From NCBI GenBank assembly GCA_050180235.1, contig JBFXEJ010000133.1, positions 1 through 14,516 on the forward strand: a DNA stretch of 14,516 bases. Direction: 5' to 3'. The first letter of the stretch is position 1, and each line of letters begins with the position of its first letter. Both the position numbers and the translations under genes were made by a program. The notes below the pieces were generated by a model, which saw only the letters and a program-made list of their open reading frames with translations, made no database searches and was not told the origin of the DNA. Source of the DNA: JAABRU01 sp050180235. Its GTDB lineage: Bacteria; Desulfobacterota; Desulfobacteria; Desulfobacterales; Desulfococcaceae. Of the stretch, positions 1 through 6,678 are shown piece after piece.

Positions 1-85
1 AGACAATCTGTTTTTCAAAGAACGAAAAAATACACGACAATGTTATCGGAATGTATATCAACCGTTATTATTTTAAGAGTGGTCT

Positions 86-121
86 TTATTCGGACAGCAC
101 ATAATCAACCAATTTGACCCA
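86..121 (-). pseudogene. possible remnant of a PIN-toxin N-terminus
   Basis: Directly after the TAG stop of the antitoxin-like gene, and in the same frame, the minus strand reads WVKLVDYVLSE and then TAA at 86-88. This resembles the opening of VapC/PIN toxins (MKxLVDTNVLSE), with the conserved Asp but with the T-N pair replaced by a single Tyr, as if a codon had been lost. The remaining 85 bases of the window are AT-rich and stop-filled in this frame, and I see no start codon for a toxin. The match is short and could be chance. Confidence 0.2.
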
Positions 122-343
122 CTACCCCTTCTTCAACTGTCCGGAATATCCTGCCAGATGAACAGGATCATTCTGAACCCGCTGAACGATTTTTGCCCAT
201 TTTGAAGATTTTTTTTTGGGTTTGGACATGGGTTTTGCTACGCGTATCACCACCTCAACCACTTCTTCTGATTGAAACGGCAGAGCCTCCAGTATCAGTT
301 TTTTATCAGCAGGGATTTTTTTTTCCACACGGTAGGTCTTCAT
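122..343 (-). CDS. small antitoxin-like protein, 73 aa, probably C-terminally truncated
   Basis: The protein opens MKTYRVEKKIPADKKLILEA, followed by an LPF...EEVVEVVIRV segment: a short beta-rich N-terminus of the kind seen in small antitoxins encoded next to PIN or RelE toxins. A Lys/Pro linker (KPMSKPKKK) follows, then a helical tail SKWAKIVQRV...GYSGQLKKG. An ATG six codons upstream (361) is possible, but AAAGAGG lies 8 bases before the ATG at 343, so I chose 343. From memory, homologues continue past this tail with an acidic, Arg/Phe-containing stretch, which would make this copy truncated by the TAG at 122. No intact toxin gene follows. A DNA-binding and toxin-neutralising role is inferred; no family was confirmed. 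Confidence 0.55.
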   Translation of the reverse strand: MKTYRVEKKIPADKKLILEALPFQSEEVVEVVIRVAKPMSKPKKKSSKWAKIVQRVQNDPVHLAGYSGQLKKG

Positions 344-386
344 GAAATGAACCTCTTTCATAGTTTTGAAATCAGAAGGATTTTAC

Positions 387-415
387 TTCGTTCCCGCGTA
401 AAACGCGGGAACGGA
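387..415. repeat. perfect GC-rich hairpin between aminotransferase and antitoxin-like genes
   Basis: CGTTCCCGCGT at 389-399 pairs perfectly with ACGCGGGAACG at 403-413 across an AAA loop; two further weak pairs extend it to 387-415. It starts 11 bases beyond the aminotransferase stop, so it could act as its transcription terminator, but no clear U-tract follows on either strand. It may instead be a copy of a dispersed palindromic repeat. Confidence 0.5.
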
Positions 416-425
416 ATTTGAATCG

Positions 426-1604
426 TTACCGGTACTTTGCCATCACCTTGCGGAATCCGGGCATGGCATTGACAATGGTGCTGTCGTCTGTGCAGAATGC
501 AATGCGGAAATGTCCGGGCCCCAGAAATCCGCTGCCGGGAACAGTCAGAATCAGTTCCTCCTGCAGTTCTTTCACAAAGGCCACATCATCCGGGATGGGA
601 CATTTGGGAAACAAATAAAACGCGCCCGGCGGTGTGACAAATTCATATCCGCAGTCCGCGAGTCCCTCACACAGCAGTTTGCGTTTGCGTGCATACTGGG
701 AAACATCCACTGTAACACCCTGCAGACGTGCCACTGCACGCTGCATCAGGGCCGGTGCATTTACAAATCCCAGAGTCCGGTTGCACAGGGCCATTCCGGC
801 CAGCAGATCGGATTTGTATTTTGCATTGGGATTTACGGCTATGTAGCCCAGCCGCTCTCCGGGAATGGACAGATCTTTGGAATAGGATGTGGCAATAATG
901 CTTTCCGGATATGCGCTGAAAATGCCCGGAACCTGAGCACCGTCATAAACAATCTTGCGGTAGGGTTCATCGGAAACCAGATAAATTGTCCTGCCGAATT
1001 CCTTTCCCTTTTCCTCCAGCAGTTTTCCCAAATCCTTCAGACTTTCGGCTGAATAAATCTGGCCTGTGGGATTGTTGGGAGAATTGATGAGAACCGCTTT
1101 GGTTTTTTCCGTAATGGCTGCGGACATCGAGGCCAAATCCAACGAGAAATCCGCATTTGTGGAAACGGTTTTCAGCACACCGCCATGATTGTCCGCGTAA
1201 GCTCCGTATTCCACAAAACAGGGAGCGGGCGTGATGACCTCATCACCGGGATCAAAAATGGTTTTGAAAACAACATTCAAAGCCCCGGCCGCGCCGCAGG
1301 TCATGATGATTTCATTTCCGGTAATGGAAATGCCCTGTTCCTTTGCCACATATCCGGCCACAGCCTCGCGCACATAGGGATAGCCGGTATTGGGCATATA
1401 TCCGTGATCCGCAGCCTCGCCCGAATCCAGAACCTCCCGGAGTGCTTTTTCAAAGGCCGCAGGCGGTTTCAGGTTGGGGTTGCCCAAACTGAAATCAAAA
1501 ACTTTGTCCGCGCCGTGCTGTGCTTTGAGTCTTGCCCCTTCCTCAAACATTTTCCGTATCCAGGAGGATTTGGAAATCACGGCCCCGATTTTTTTTGCAA
1601 TCAT
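426..1604 (-). CDS. PLP-dependent class I/II aminotransferase (aspartate aminotransferase fold), 392 aa
   Basis: A cytoplasmic fold-type I aminotransferase that would move an amino group between an amino acid and a 2-oxo acid. Visible signatures are GNPN near residue 41, CGAAGALN (103-110) for phosphate binding, SPNNPTG (175-181), SDEPY (211-215) with the Asp that pairs with the PLP nitrogen, and SYSKDLSIPGERLGY (240-254) with the Schiff-base lysine K243. R367 in HFRIAF is the expected carboxylate-binding arginine. Length is normal. The ATG has GGGAG 8 bases upstream. It follows the NifU-like gene by 18 bases on the same strand, so the two are probably cotranscribed. Substrate cannot be told from sequence; annotations as aspartate or alanine-type aminotransferase would both be plausible. 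Confidence 0.93.
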   Translation of the reverse strand: MIAKKIGAVISKSSWIRKMFEEGARLKAQHGADKVFDFSLGNPNLKPPAAFEKALREVLDSGEAADHGYMPNTGYPYVREAVAGYVAKEQGISITGNEIIMTCGAAGALNVVFKTIFDPGDEVITPAPCFVEYGAYADNHGGVLKTVSTNADFSLDLASMSAAITEKTKAVLINSPNNPTGQIYSAESLKDLGKLLEEKGKEFGRTIYLVSDEPYRKIVYDGAQVPGIFSAYPESIIATSYSKDLSIPGERLGYIAVNPNAKYKSDLLAGMALCNRTLGFVNAPALMQRAVARLQGVTVDVSQYARKRKLLCEGLADCGYEFVTPPGAFYLFPKCPIPDDVAFVKELQEELILTVPGSGFLGPGHFRIAFCTDDSTIVNAMPGFRKVMAKYR

Positions 1605-1622
1605 ACTTGTTTCTCCCGTAAA

Positions 1623-1844
1623 TCAGGCAGGCTCAACCGATTTGATTTCCGGCACTTCCTGACGCAGCACCCGTTCAATGCCGTTGCGAAGGGTCATCTG
1701 TGACATGGGACAGCCGGAACACGCTCCTTTCAGACGGACTTTCACAGCACCGTCAGCGGAAACATCCACCAGTTCCACATCCCCGCCATCTCTCTGCAAT
1801 GCGGGTCTGATTTTGTTCAATGCAGCCTGTACTTTTTCTTTCAT
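1623..1844 (-). CDS. NifU C-terminal domain (Nfu-type) Fe-S scaffold protein, 73 aa
   Basis: A stand-alone Nfu domain. It begins with the typical helix MKEKVQAALNKIRPALQRDG, then GDVELVDV, and carries the CSGC motif (C42, C45) followed by PMSQMTL. Two such chains normally hold one [4Fe-4S] cluster between them and hand it to apo-proteins. Length fits the single-domain family, with no NifU N-terminal or A-type domain. The start is clear: AAAGGAG lies about 7 bases before the ATG. It is the first gene of a likely two-gene unit with the aminotransferase. That pairing does not point to nitrogen fixation; general Fe-S maturation is the likely role. Confidence 0.93.
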   Translation of the reverse strand: MKEKVQAALNKIRPALQRDGGDVELVDVSADGAVKVRLKGACSGCPMSQMTLRNGIERVLRQEVPEIKSVEPA

Positions 1845-1953
1845 GATTTTTCTCCTTTTGTTTTTGATGGTTATATATCGCTCCTTAAAACATTTCGGTT
1901 ATCCTGTTTCCGGAACTTCCTTACTCCGAAATCAGCTTAATATAATTTAAATT

Positions 1954-2022
1954 AGCCACGAATAACACGAATCTGCACGAACTGCATAAACCATAATTCG
2001 TGTAATTAGTGTAATTCGTGGC
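1954..2022. repeat. palindromic repeat ending in AGCCACGAAT
   Basis: AGCCACGAATAACACGAAT at 1954-1972 faces a right arm at 1995-2022 that contains ATTCGTGTAATTAGTGTAA and ends ATTCGTGGCT. The outermost 10 bases pair perfectly, and internal ACGAA/TTCGT units recur. The AGCCACGAATTACACGAATT type of sequence is, to my knowledge, a common dispersed repeat in many bacterial genomes. No coding role. Confidence 0.7.
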
Positions 2023-2158
2023 TGTATCATTAAATCTTCTGGATAATGATATATATGCAATGATTTATCCTTATTTCGGCACAGAGAGTTTTTCTGTCTT
2101 TTCTATTTCCTGCTGTGGGTTATGCAGGAAAATCTTCTGTACCTGCTAATATGCTGTC

Positions 2159-2283
2159 ATACCAATTCTCCATTGATTTGATACAATATTGCCAGTTTTT
2201 CCGCTGTTGAGCGTGTGCAGAAAACCGCTCCGCTTAATTTCTGCACTCCTCCGCATTGTATAAAATCAATGGCGAACCGGTAT
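2159..2283. repeat. MITE-like inverted repeat, ATACC...CATTGATT family, copy 1
   Basis: The left arm at 2159-2187 and the right arm at 2255-2283 are 29 bases each and match at 25 of 29 positions as inverted repeats. The ends read ATACC and GGTAT and the core is CCATTGATTT. The interior has its own 9-base hairpin (GTGCAGAAA / TTTCTGCAC). A related pair of arms recurs at 5685-5780, so this is a family. It carries no coding capacity. A small non-autonomous element or REP-type repeat is the likeliest reading. Confidence 0.72.
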
Positions 2284-2314
2284 CAGTCATAATTTTGGCT
2301 GAAACAAGGCGCTA

Positions 2315-2941
2315 TTATGAACTTTTCTGCATAGCGGCTGTGAAAATTCCCGCGCCGATGAGAGCGCCTGCGCCGCAGCGGTTGAACCATTTCCGGGCAT
2401 GGATGCTGTGCATTTTCTCCCTTAACTGTCCGGCAAATAACGCATATAATCCGGCATTGATCCCGGCCATCACCAGAAAGGTTGCGCCCAGAATCAGCAG
2501 TTGCAGGGCAGCAGGTTCCTGCGGATTGACAAACTGGGGCAGAAATGCGACAAAAAAGGCAATGCTTTTGGGATTGAGAGCGGTGACAACAAATGAACTT
2601 TTCAGCAGAGATCTGCCTGAAACTGTTCCATCAGACAAAGCGGTTTTGGCCTTTTCCGGGTCTGATCGCCACAGTCTGATTCCCAGATAAAAGAGATAGC
2701 CCGCGCCGATCCATTTGAGTATGGTGAAAAGGGTGAAGGACACGGACAGGACTGCACCCAGTCCCAGCAGGGAGAGCGTCATAGCCGCAAAATCTCCGCA
2801 TATGACCCCGATAACAAGGGGGATCACGGATTTTCTGCCATGTGCAATGGCCTGACTGACCACCAGAATAATGGTCGGCCCCGGTATAATCAGAATGACT
2901 GCCGCAGCCAAAGCAAAGGCTGCCCATAACTCAATACTCAC
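2315..2941 (-). CDS. LysE/RhtB-family amino acid exporter, 208 aa
   Basis: An inner-membrane exporter of the LysE/RhtB type, which moves amino acids or similar metabolites out of the cell. Six hydrophobic segments are visible, at about 6-30, 38-64, 68-90, 113-138, 145-170 and 188-205. The family motif IIPGPTI is at 18-24 and ALNPKS at 121-126. Length matches the family. The start is GTG: it overlaps the end of tgt by 11 bases, with GAGGGGG upstream inside tgt, so translation is probably coupled to tgt. Substrate is unknown. The pairing with tgt gives no functional clue, since the families are unrelated. No terminator is obvious downstream. Confidence 0.9.
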   Translation of the reverse strand: MSIELWAAFALAAAVILIIPGPTIILVVSQAIAHGRKSVIPLVIGVICGDFAAMTLSLLGLGAVLSVSFTLFTILKWIGAGYLFYLGIRLWRSDPEKAKTALSDGTVSGRSLLKSSFVVTALNPKSIAFFVAFLPQFVNPQEPAALQLLILGATFLVMAGINAGLYALFAGQLREKMHSIHARKWFNRCGAGALIGAGIFTAAMQKSS

Positions 2942-4067
2942 TGTTTTCCCCCTCTTTCAGATTTTCATGAAATTTCTTCCGGAAACTCTCAAATTCACCG
3001 GCACAGATGGCCTCCCGCATCTGACGCATCAGATTCAGGTAATAATGAATATTGTGAATCGTGTTCAGCCGGTATGAGAGCAGTTCTCTGGACATGTACA
3101 GATGCCGCAGATAGGCCCTGGAATAATTCCGGCAGGTGTAACATCCGCATCTGCTGTCCACCGGCCCGGTATCCTCGCGGAAACGGGCATTGGTAATATT
3201 CATGGTTCCGTGAGGGGTGAACAACTGCGCGTTGCGCGCATTTCTGCTGGGCATCACGCAGTCAAACATATCCGCGCCCCGCGCTGTGAGTTCCACCAAA
3301 TCTTCGGGAGTTCCCACACCCATAATGTATTTGGGTTTGTCATCCGGCAGCAGAGGAAGCGCATATTCCGCCACATCATACATCATTTCCTTTGGTTCGC
3401 CCACACTCAGACCGCCCAGCGCATATCCGGGAAAATCCAGCTCCCGCAACTGCTCTGCGGACTGCCTGCGCAGGTTTTCATACATTCCGCCCTGAACAAT
3501 GCCGAAGAGCATGTTTTTTCTTCCTGTTTTTTCCTCCCATGTTTTTTTGCACCGCAGCGCCCATCGTGTGGTGAGTTCCAGAGCATCTTTGGCCTGTTTT
3601 TCCTCTGCCGGATACGGAATGCACTGATCCAGACACATGAGAATATCTGAATCCAGACTGATCTGCACCTCAACGGATTTTTCCGGTGTGAGCAGATGCC
3701 GGGAGCCGTCAATATGGGACTGGAAATTTGCGCCCTCTTCCTTGATTTTGGTGAGTTTGGCAAGGGAAAAGACCTGAAATCCGCCGCTGTCGGTGAGAAT
3801 GGGCCTGTCCCAGTTCATAAACCTGTGAAGCCCGGAAAAGAGATCAATAACCCCGGTTCCGGGACGCAGGTAGAGATGATAGGTATTGCCCAGAATAATC
3901 TGCGCGCCCGCGTCTTTGAGTTCCTCCGGAGACAGAGCCTTGACGGTTCCCAAAGTTCCCACAGGCATAAATATGGGCGTTTTCACCGTACCGTGAAGCA
4001 GTTCCATCTGACCTGCGCGGGCCTTTGCATTTTCCGGTTTTGTGACAATTGTGAAAGAATGTGCCAA
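2931..4067 (-). CDS. tgt: queuine tRNA-ribosyltransferase (tRNA-guanine transglycosylase), 378 aa
   Basis: Exchanges guanine 34 for the queuosine precursor preQ1 in tRNAs with a GUN anticodon (Tyr, His, Asn, Asp). Catalytic Asp93 lies in LTDSGGFQVFS and the nucleophile Asp269 in MFDCVMPSRNARN. The zinc site CGCYTC gives C307, C309 and C312, with H338 at the expected CxCx2Cx25H spacing. Full family length. The first codon is TTG: AGGAGA lies 5 bases upstream, no ATG occurs in frame until residue 21, and the N-terminus MAHSFTIVTK is needed to match the family. The exporter gene overlaps its 3' end by 11 bases. Other queuosine genes (queA and the like) are not in this window. Confidence 0.97.
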   Translation of the reverse strand: MAHSFTIVTKPENAKARAGQMELLHGTVKTPIFMPVGTLGTVKALSPEELKDAGAQIILGNTYHLYLRPGTGVIDLFSGLHRFMNWDRPILTDSGGFQVFSLAKLTKIKEEGANFQSHIDGSRHLLTPEKSVEVQISLDSDILMCLDQCIPYPAEEKQAKDALELTTRWALRCKKTWEEKTGRKNMLFGIVQGGMYENLRRQSAEQLRELDFPGYALGGLSVGEPKEMMYDVAEYALPLLPDDKPKYIMGVGTPEDLVELTARGADMFDCVMPSRNARNAQLFTPHGTMNITNARFREDTGPVDSRCGCYTCRNYSRAYLRHLYMSRELLSYRLNTIHNIHYYLNLMRQMREAICAGEFESFRKKFHENLKEGENSEY

Positions 4068-4210
4068 TTTTTTCTCCTGAAATAAAAAAATACCGCATTT
4101 TGTCGCACAGTTCTTTTACAAGGTCAATAAATTGTTGCACAGGAGGCAAAAAATGGATATGAACATATGATATAAAATCTGAAAAATATGGCAGCGGATT
4201 TATTCTTAAT

Positions 4211-4419
4211 GATCTTTTTTAATTTGTAAATCAGAATGTTATTAAAAAATATCCGAACATTTCAGAACTGCAGATTTTGACTGTCTGTATTTTGTTTCAT
4301 AAAAATCAGATAATTTAAATAAATTAATTTTAATCTGTTTGTACAGACTGCCCCTGCACATCCTTAAGCATTTCGTATCTGTTTTTTAATAACATTCTGA
4401 TTTAAAAATTAAAATGATC
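4211..4419. repeat. AT-rich MITE-like element with 38-39-base inverted repeats
   Basis: The arm at 4211-4249 pairs with 4382-4419; about 36 of 39 positions match, and a 22-base core (4228-4249 with 4382-4403) is perfect. The ends read GATC. The roughly 130-base interior also folds back on itself (ACTGTCTGTA near 4280 against TACAGACTGC near 4343). There is no coding capacity. It lies between divergent transcription units. This looks like a non-autonomous mobile element, though no clear target duplication is seen. Confidence 0.68.
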
Positions 4420-4540
4420 AGTTATTAATTGGAAAATCAACAGTGTGTTTATCTCCTGCTGCAGATTATGCAGAAACCGGTTTCCGGAATGGGCGCTTCT
4501 CCTGCGGGATGCTGTTTTTTTCTATTTGCCGGATTTTGGT

Positions 4541-4568
4541 TTGACAGTCCGGTTTTTCAGCATATATT
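4541..4568 (+). promoter_or_regulatory. sigma70-type promoter for the 143-aa gene
   Basis: TTGACA at 4541-4546, a 16-base spacer, then TATATT at 4563-4568. Transcription would begin near 4575, leaving a leader of about 50 bases before the ATG at 4626. The match to consensus is strong and the placement fits the gene. Confidence 0.65.
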
Positions 4569-4625
4569 TACAAAAACAGGGTTCCGGGTACAATCTTCTT
4601 TTATCATTCCGAAAGGAGGGAAGGG

Positions 4626-5057
4626 ATGCGGATATATGACGGTTTATATACCTGGGACGGATGGGGCGGAAAAATGAGACTGGCCAGCGGCAGGTGCCGG
4701 CTGAGACTTTTTGATCTGAAAAAAGGCTCGGAGGGCGAGGTGACCCATTTAAAACGCTTTGTTGCTGTGGTGTCGGATATTCCCTTTGGAAAACAGGGGC
4801 CGAACCAGTTGACTGTAAAAAGCTGCGCGAGCCATATCGCTACAAATGTGGTCCGGAATTTCAGCATTGAACCCGGACGCATGCTCTGGATTGAACATTA
4901 TCCGGGGGATTCGGAAAATGAAAAACTCCGGTATCCTGTGAAGGAGCATTTTGATGAGGCCGAATTTTCCTGGGATGAAGGCGGTGCAAAAAATGCCCGG
5001 TGGAAAACACCCAGCCCGGCCACGGTGGAACTGGTAAAAAAGCTGTTGGAAACATAA
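4626..5057 (+). CDS. hypothetical protein, 143 aa
   Basis: I cannot name this family. It begins MRIYDGLYTWDGWGGKMRLA, continues with alternating charged and hydrophobic strands (GRCRLRLFDLKKG...VTHLKRFVAVVSDIP), and has a conserved-looking SCASHIATNVVRNF segment near 66-79, followed by RMLWIEHYPGD and a C-terminal helix. No signal peptide or membrane segment is seen, so it is probably cytoplasmic and mostly beta. The start is well supported: GGAGG precedes the ATG by about 6 bases and a near-consensus promoter sits upstream. It is followed 76 bases later by tpx on the same strand and may be cotranscribed with it. I have an impression of similar uncharacterised proteins in other Desulfobacterota, but cannot confirm it. 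Confidence 0.8.
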   Translation: MRIYDGLYTWDGWGGKMRLASGRCRLRLFDLKKGSEGEVTHLKRFVAVVSDIPFGKQGPNQLTVKSCASHIATNVVRNFSIEPGRMLWIEHYPGDSENEKLRYPVKEHFDEAEFSWDEGGAKNARWKTPSPATVELVKKLLET

Positions 5058-5133
5058 AAAACTGCGGGATCAGAATCAGGGATTCCCATTTGCACAGAAC
5101 ACTATTTGACACAAACGGAAAGAGAGGCAAACT

Positions 5134-5649
5134 ATGGCAGAAAGAAACGGATTGGTTACTTTGAAGGGAAATGCTGTAACACTGATCGGAAATGAACTGA
5201 AGGTGGGAGACAAAGCCCCGGATGCGGAACTGACAGCCAACAATCTGTCTCCGGTGAAACTTTCCGCTTATAAAGGAAAGGTCTGCATTATCTCATCGGT
5301 TCCATCCCTGGATACACCCATCTGCGATATGGAAACCCGGCGTTTCAACACCGAGGCCGGCAAACTGGGAAATGATGTTGCCATTCTCACCATCAGCACA
5401 GACCTTCCCTTTGCCCAGGCCAGATGGTGCGGCGCGGCAGGCGTGGATAAGGTTGTGACGCTTTCCGATCACCGCAATGCTGAATTCGGGGAGAAATACG
5501 GAGTGATGATTAAGGGACTCCGTCTTCTGGCGCGTGCGCTGTTTGTGACAGACCGGGAAGGTGTGATAAAGTATATACAGATTGTTCCGGAAGTAAGTCA
5601 GGAACCGGACTATGATGCGGTTCTCAATGCGGCCCGCAAACTGATCTGA
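5134..5649 (+). CDS. tpx: thiol peroxidase (Tpx, atypical 2-Cys peroxiredoxin), 171 aa
   Basis: Reduces hydrogen peroxide and organic hydroperoxides, using thioredoxin as the usual electron donor. The peroxidatic cysteine is C64 in PSLDTPICDMETRRF, with the conserved Thr61 and Arg69/70 around it. The resolving cysteine is C99 in ARWCGAAG, at the distance expected for Tpx, where it forms an intramolecular disulfide. The N-terminus (VTLKGNAVTLIGNELKVGD) and length are typical. GAGAGG lies 7 bases before the ATG. It probably serves oxidant defence in an anaerobe or microaerophile. No OxyR or PerR site was recognised, and it may share the promoter at 4541. Confidence 0.97.
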   Translation: MAERNGLVTLKGNAVTLIGNELKVGDKAPDAELTANNLSPVKLSAYKGKVCIISSVPSLDTPICDMETRRFNTEAGKLGNDVAILTISTDLPFAQARWCGAAGVDKVVTLSDHRNAEFGEKYGVMIKGLRLLARALFVTDREGVIKYIQIVPEVSQEPDYDAVLNAARKLI

Positions 5650-5684
5650 AAAATTTTCGCGTAAGAAATGTTGGGGCTGGAATA

Positions 5685-5780
5685 TAATGCCGATTCTTCA
5701 TTGATTTTTTCAGAAAATCCCCTCCTGAGAGTGGCAGGGCTGTGTTTAATAAGTATATTTTCAATGGAGAATCGGTATAA
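5685..5780. repeat. MITE-like inverted repeat, ATACC...CATTGA family, copy 2
   Basis: TAATGCCGATTCTTCATTGA at 5685-5704 and its inverted partner at 5761-5780 match at 17 of 20 positions. All four arms of this copy and of copy 1 (2159-2283) fit ATRCCRRTTCTYCATTGA with small deviations. The unit is shorter than copy 1 (96 against 125 bases) and its interior is unrelated by eye. It begins 35 bases after the tpx stop, so it may also act as a hairpin 3' end for that transcript. Confidence 0.68.
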
Positions 5781-5807
5781 CAATCTGTTTTTTTTATAAA
5801 CAATTTT

Positions 5808-5839
5808 TTTCAGGGATACACAAACGTGTATCCCTGAAA
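5808..5839. repeat. perfect 14-bp inverted repeat (CAGGGATACAC/GTGTATCCCTG)
   Basis: TTTCAGGGATACAC at 5808-5821 and GTGTATCCCTGAAA at 5826-5839 are exact inverted copies around AAAC. It lies between the convergent tpx and decarboxylase-like genes. On the plus strand the T-run precedes the stem instead of following it, and on the minus strand the stem is followed by A's, so it is not a textbook intrinsic terminator. Confidence 0.6.
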
Positions 5840-5915
5840 TGCTTTCAGCCAGACAATATTCAGTGGGTAAAACCTTTCCGCCTGAACCTGCTCAGCAGTT
5901 TTCAGACGGAACACC

Positions 5916-6305
5916 CTAACTTATCGGCCACATTCCTTTTTCTTCCAGAACCGATTTCAGTGTCCTTAGTGCTGCATTGCCCGCGGGTACTCCGCCATAA
6001 ACAAAGGTCTGAAAAATCACTTCCGCAATTTCTTCCGGTGTGCATCCCACATTCAGCGCGGCCTGAATGTGCAGCCTCAGTTCCTCTGTACGGGAAAGGA
6101 CAGTAAGCGCGGCAACTGTAATCAACTGCCTGGTTTTATGCGGTATCTTTTCCCTGGCATACATCTGCCCTGTGATGAACAGGGACAAATCGCGTGCCAA
6201 ATCCCTGTCAAATGCTTTCCAGAGCTCATAGGGCTTTTCATCTCTGACATCCGCAAAATAAAGTTCCGCAGTTTTTTTGGTCTTTTCAGCAAGCTCCTGA
6301 TTCAA
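5916..6305 (-). CDS. carboxymuconolactone decarboxylase-family protein, 129 aa
   Basis: A small all-helical CMD/AhpD-superfamily protein. The core is PHKTRQLITVAALTVLSRTEELRLHIQAALNVGCTPEEIAEVIFQTFVYGGVPAGNAAL, at about residues 55-112, with the conserved Glu75 and His79. The CxxCH redox pair of AhpD is absent (only C88), so it is unlikely to be an alkylhydroperoxidase partner and sits with the gamma-carboxymuconolactone-type members, whose roles are often unknown. The start is TTG, with GGGGAG 9 bases upstream; the next internal Met lies in the middle of the fold. It is separated from aspS by a terminator hairpin and several repeats, so it is probably transcribed alone. Confidence 0.9.
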   Translation of the reverse strand: MNQELAEKTKKTAELYFADVRDEKPYELWKAFDRDLARDLSLFITGQMYAREKIPHKTRQLITVAALTVLSRTEELRLHIQAALNVGCTPEEIAEVIFQTFVYGGVPAGNAALRTLKSVLEEKGMWPIS

Positions 6306-6373
6306 AATATCAACTCCCCATAGTAATATGAGTTAAGTAAGTCAGCATAAATTTTCGGATATAAAGTTTTCAG

Positions 6374-6406
6374 AAAAATCCGGTTTTTCCGAAAAACCGG
6401 ATTTTT
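6374..6406. terminator. bidirectional hairpin terminator
   Basis: AAAAATCCGGTTTTT at 6374-6388 and AAAAACCGGATTTTT at 6392-6406 form a perfect 15-base stem with a CCG loop. Both strands end in a T-run. It lies downstream of aspS, beyond the repeats, and about 70 bases upstream of the decarboxylase-like gene, so it would stop hisS-aspS transcription from entering that gene. Confidence 0.7.
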
Positions 6407-6439
6407 TGAATACACAAAAAATTTCGTTTGCCTGATTAA

Positions 6440-6574
6440 GGTGATTTCCATGAAAAAATGTACCATATTGTAGGGTAGGCACGGCTTTTTGTGCACACCG
6501 TCCTGCTGAAAAGGTGGGCACAAAAAGCCGTGCCCACCCTACGAAAAACGGTATAATCTTTAATGGAAATCACC
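6440..6574. mobile_element. MITE-like element with ~60-base inverted repeats, flanked by TAA
   Basis: The ends are GGTGATTTCC (6440) and GGAAATCACC (6574). Inside, both arms carry GTAGGGTRGGCACGGC followed by TTTTTGTGC; the arms match over about 60 bases with some mismatches, separated by a short loop near 6500-6512. Direct TAA triplets abut both ends (6437-6439 and 6575-6577), as expected for a 3-base target duplication. No coding capacity. The TAA duplication would suit an IS5-superfamily transposase acting in trans; this is inference. Confidence 0.72.
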
Positions 6575-6577
6575 TAA

Positions 6578-6678
6578 GGTGATTTCTGAAAATAAATATA
6601 CCGGTTCAGTTCACAGGCACAGAGCAAAAGCTGGAAGCTTTTGATACTTTGGTGGGATATTCTTTTCCGGAAATCACC
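6578..6678. mobile_element. second TAA-flanked MITE-like unit in tandem
   Basis: It starts GGTGATTTCT at 6578 and ends GGAAATCACC at 6678, sharing termini with the preceding unit but with a different interior. The arms match over about 25 bases with 5-6 mismatches. It is bounded by TAA at 6575-6577, shared with the first unit, and TAA at 6679-6681. The interior has a small hairpin (AAAAGCT / AGCTTTT near 6630). No coding capacity. Confidence 0.65.

Larger units (their letters stand above)
1845..2314. other. 470-base intergenic region without a gene
   Basis: This lies between the end of the LysE-type gene and the start of the NifU-type gene, both on the minus strand. It holds two palindromic repeats (1954-2022 and 2159-2283, listed separately). 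Between them, at 2106-2131, a small hairpin pairs TTTCCTGC with GCAGGAAA. The stretch next to the NifU-type gene must carry its promoter, but I see no good -35/-10 pair. Open frames here have no recognisable product. Confidence 0.7.
4068..4625. other. 558-base intergenic region between tgt and the 143-aa gene
   Basis: A divergent spacer. It holds the large AT-rich inverted repeat at 4211-4419 and the plus-strand promoter at 4541-4568, listed separately. The part next to tgt contains TTGACC on the minus strand, but no convincing -10 at the right distance. Short open frames at 4429-4677 lack a ribosome-binding site and family resemblance and are probably not genes. Confidence 0.7.

Noticed and set aside
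1623..1844. Nitrogen-fixation locus suggested by the NifU-like gene
   Set aside because: Only the small C-terminal Nfu domain is present, with no other nif gene; such proteins are general Fe-S carriers.
4429..4677. Short open frame upstream of the 143-aa gene
   Set aside because: It runs through the promoter and overlaps the start of a better-supported gene, starts at a non-ATG codon in AT-rich repeat-edge sequence and has no ribosome-binding site.
6440..6678. Possible CRISPR array, because of repeated GGTGATTTCC units
   Set aside because: The units are inverted and only two per element, spacing is irregular, and there are no cas genes. They fit MITE-like elements better.
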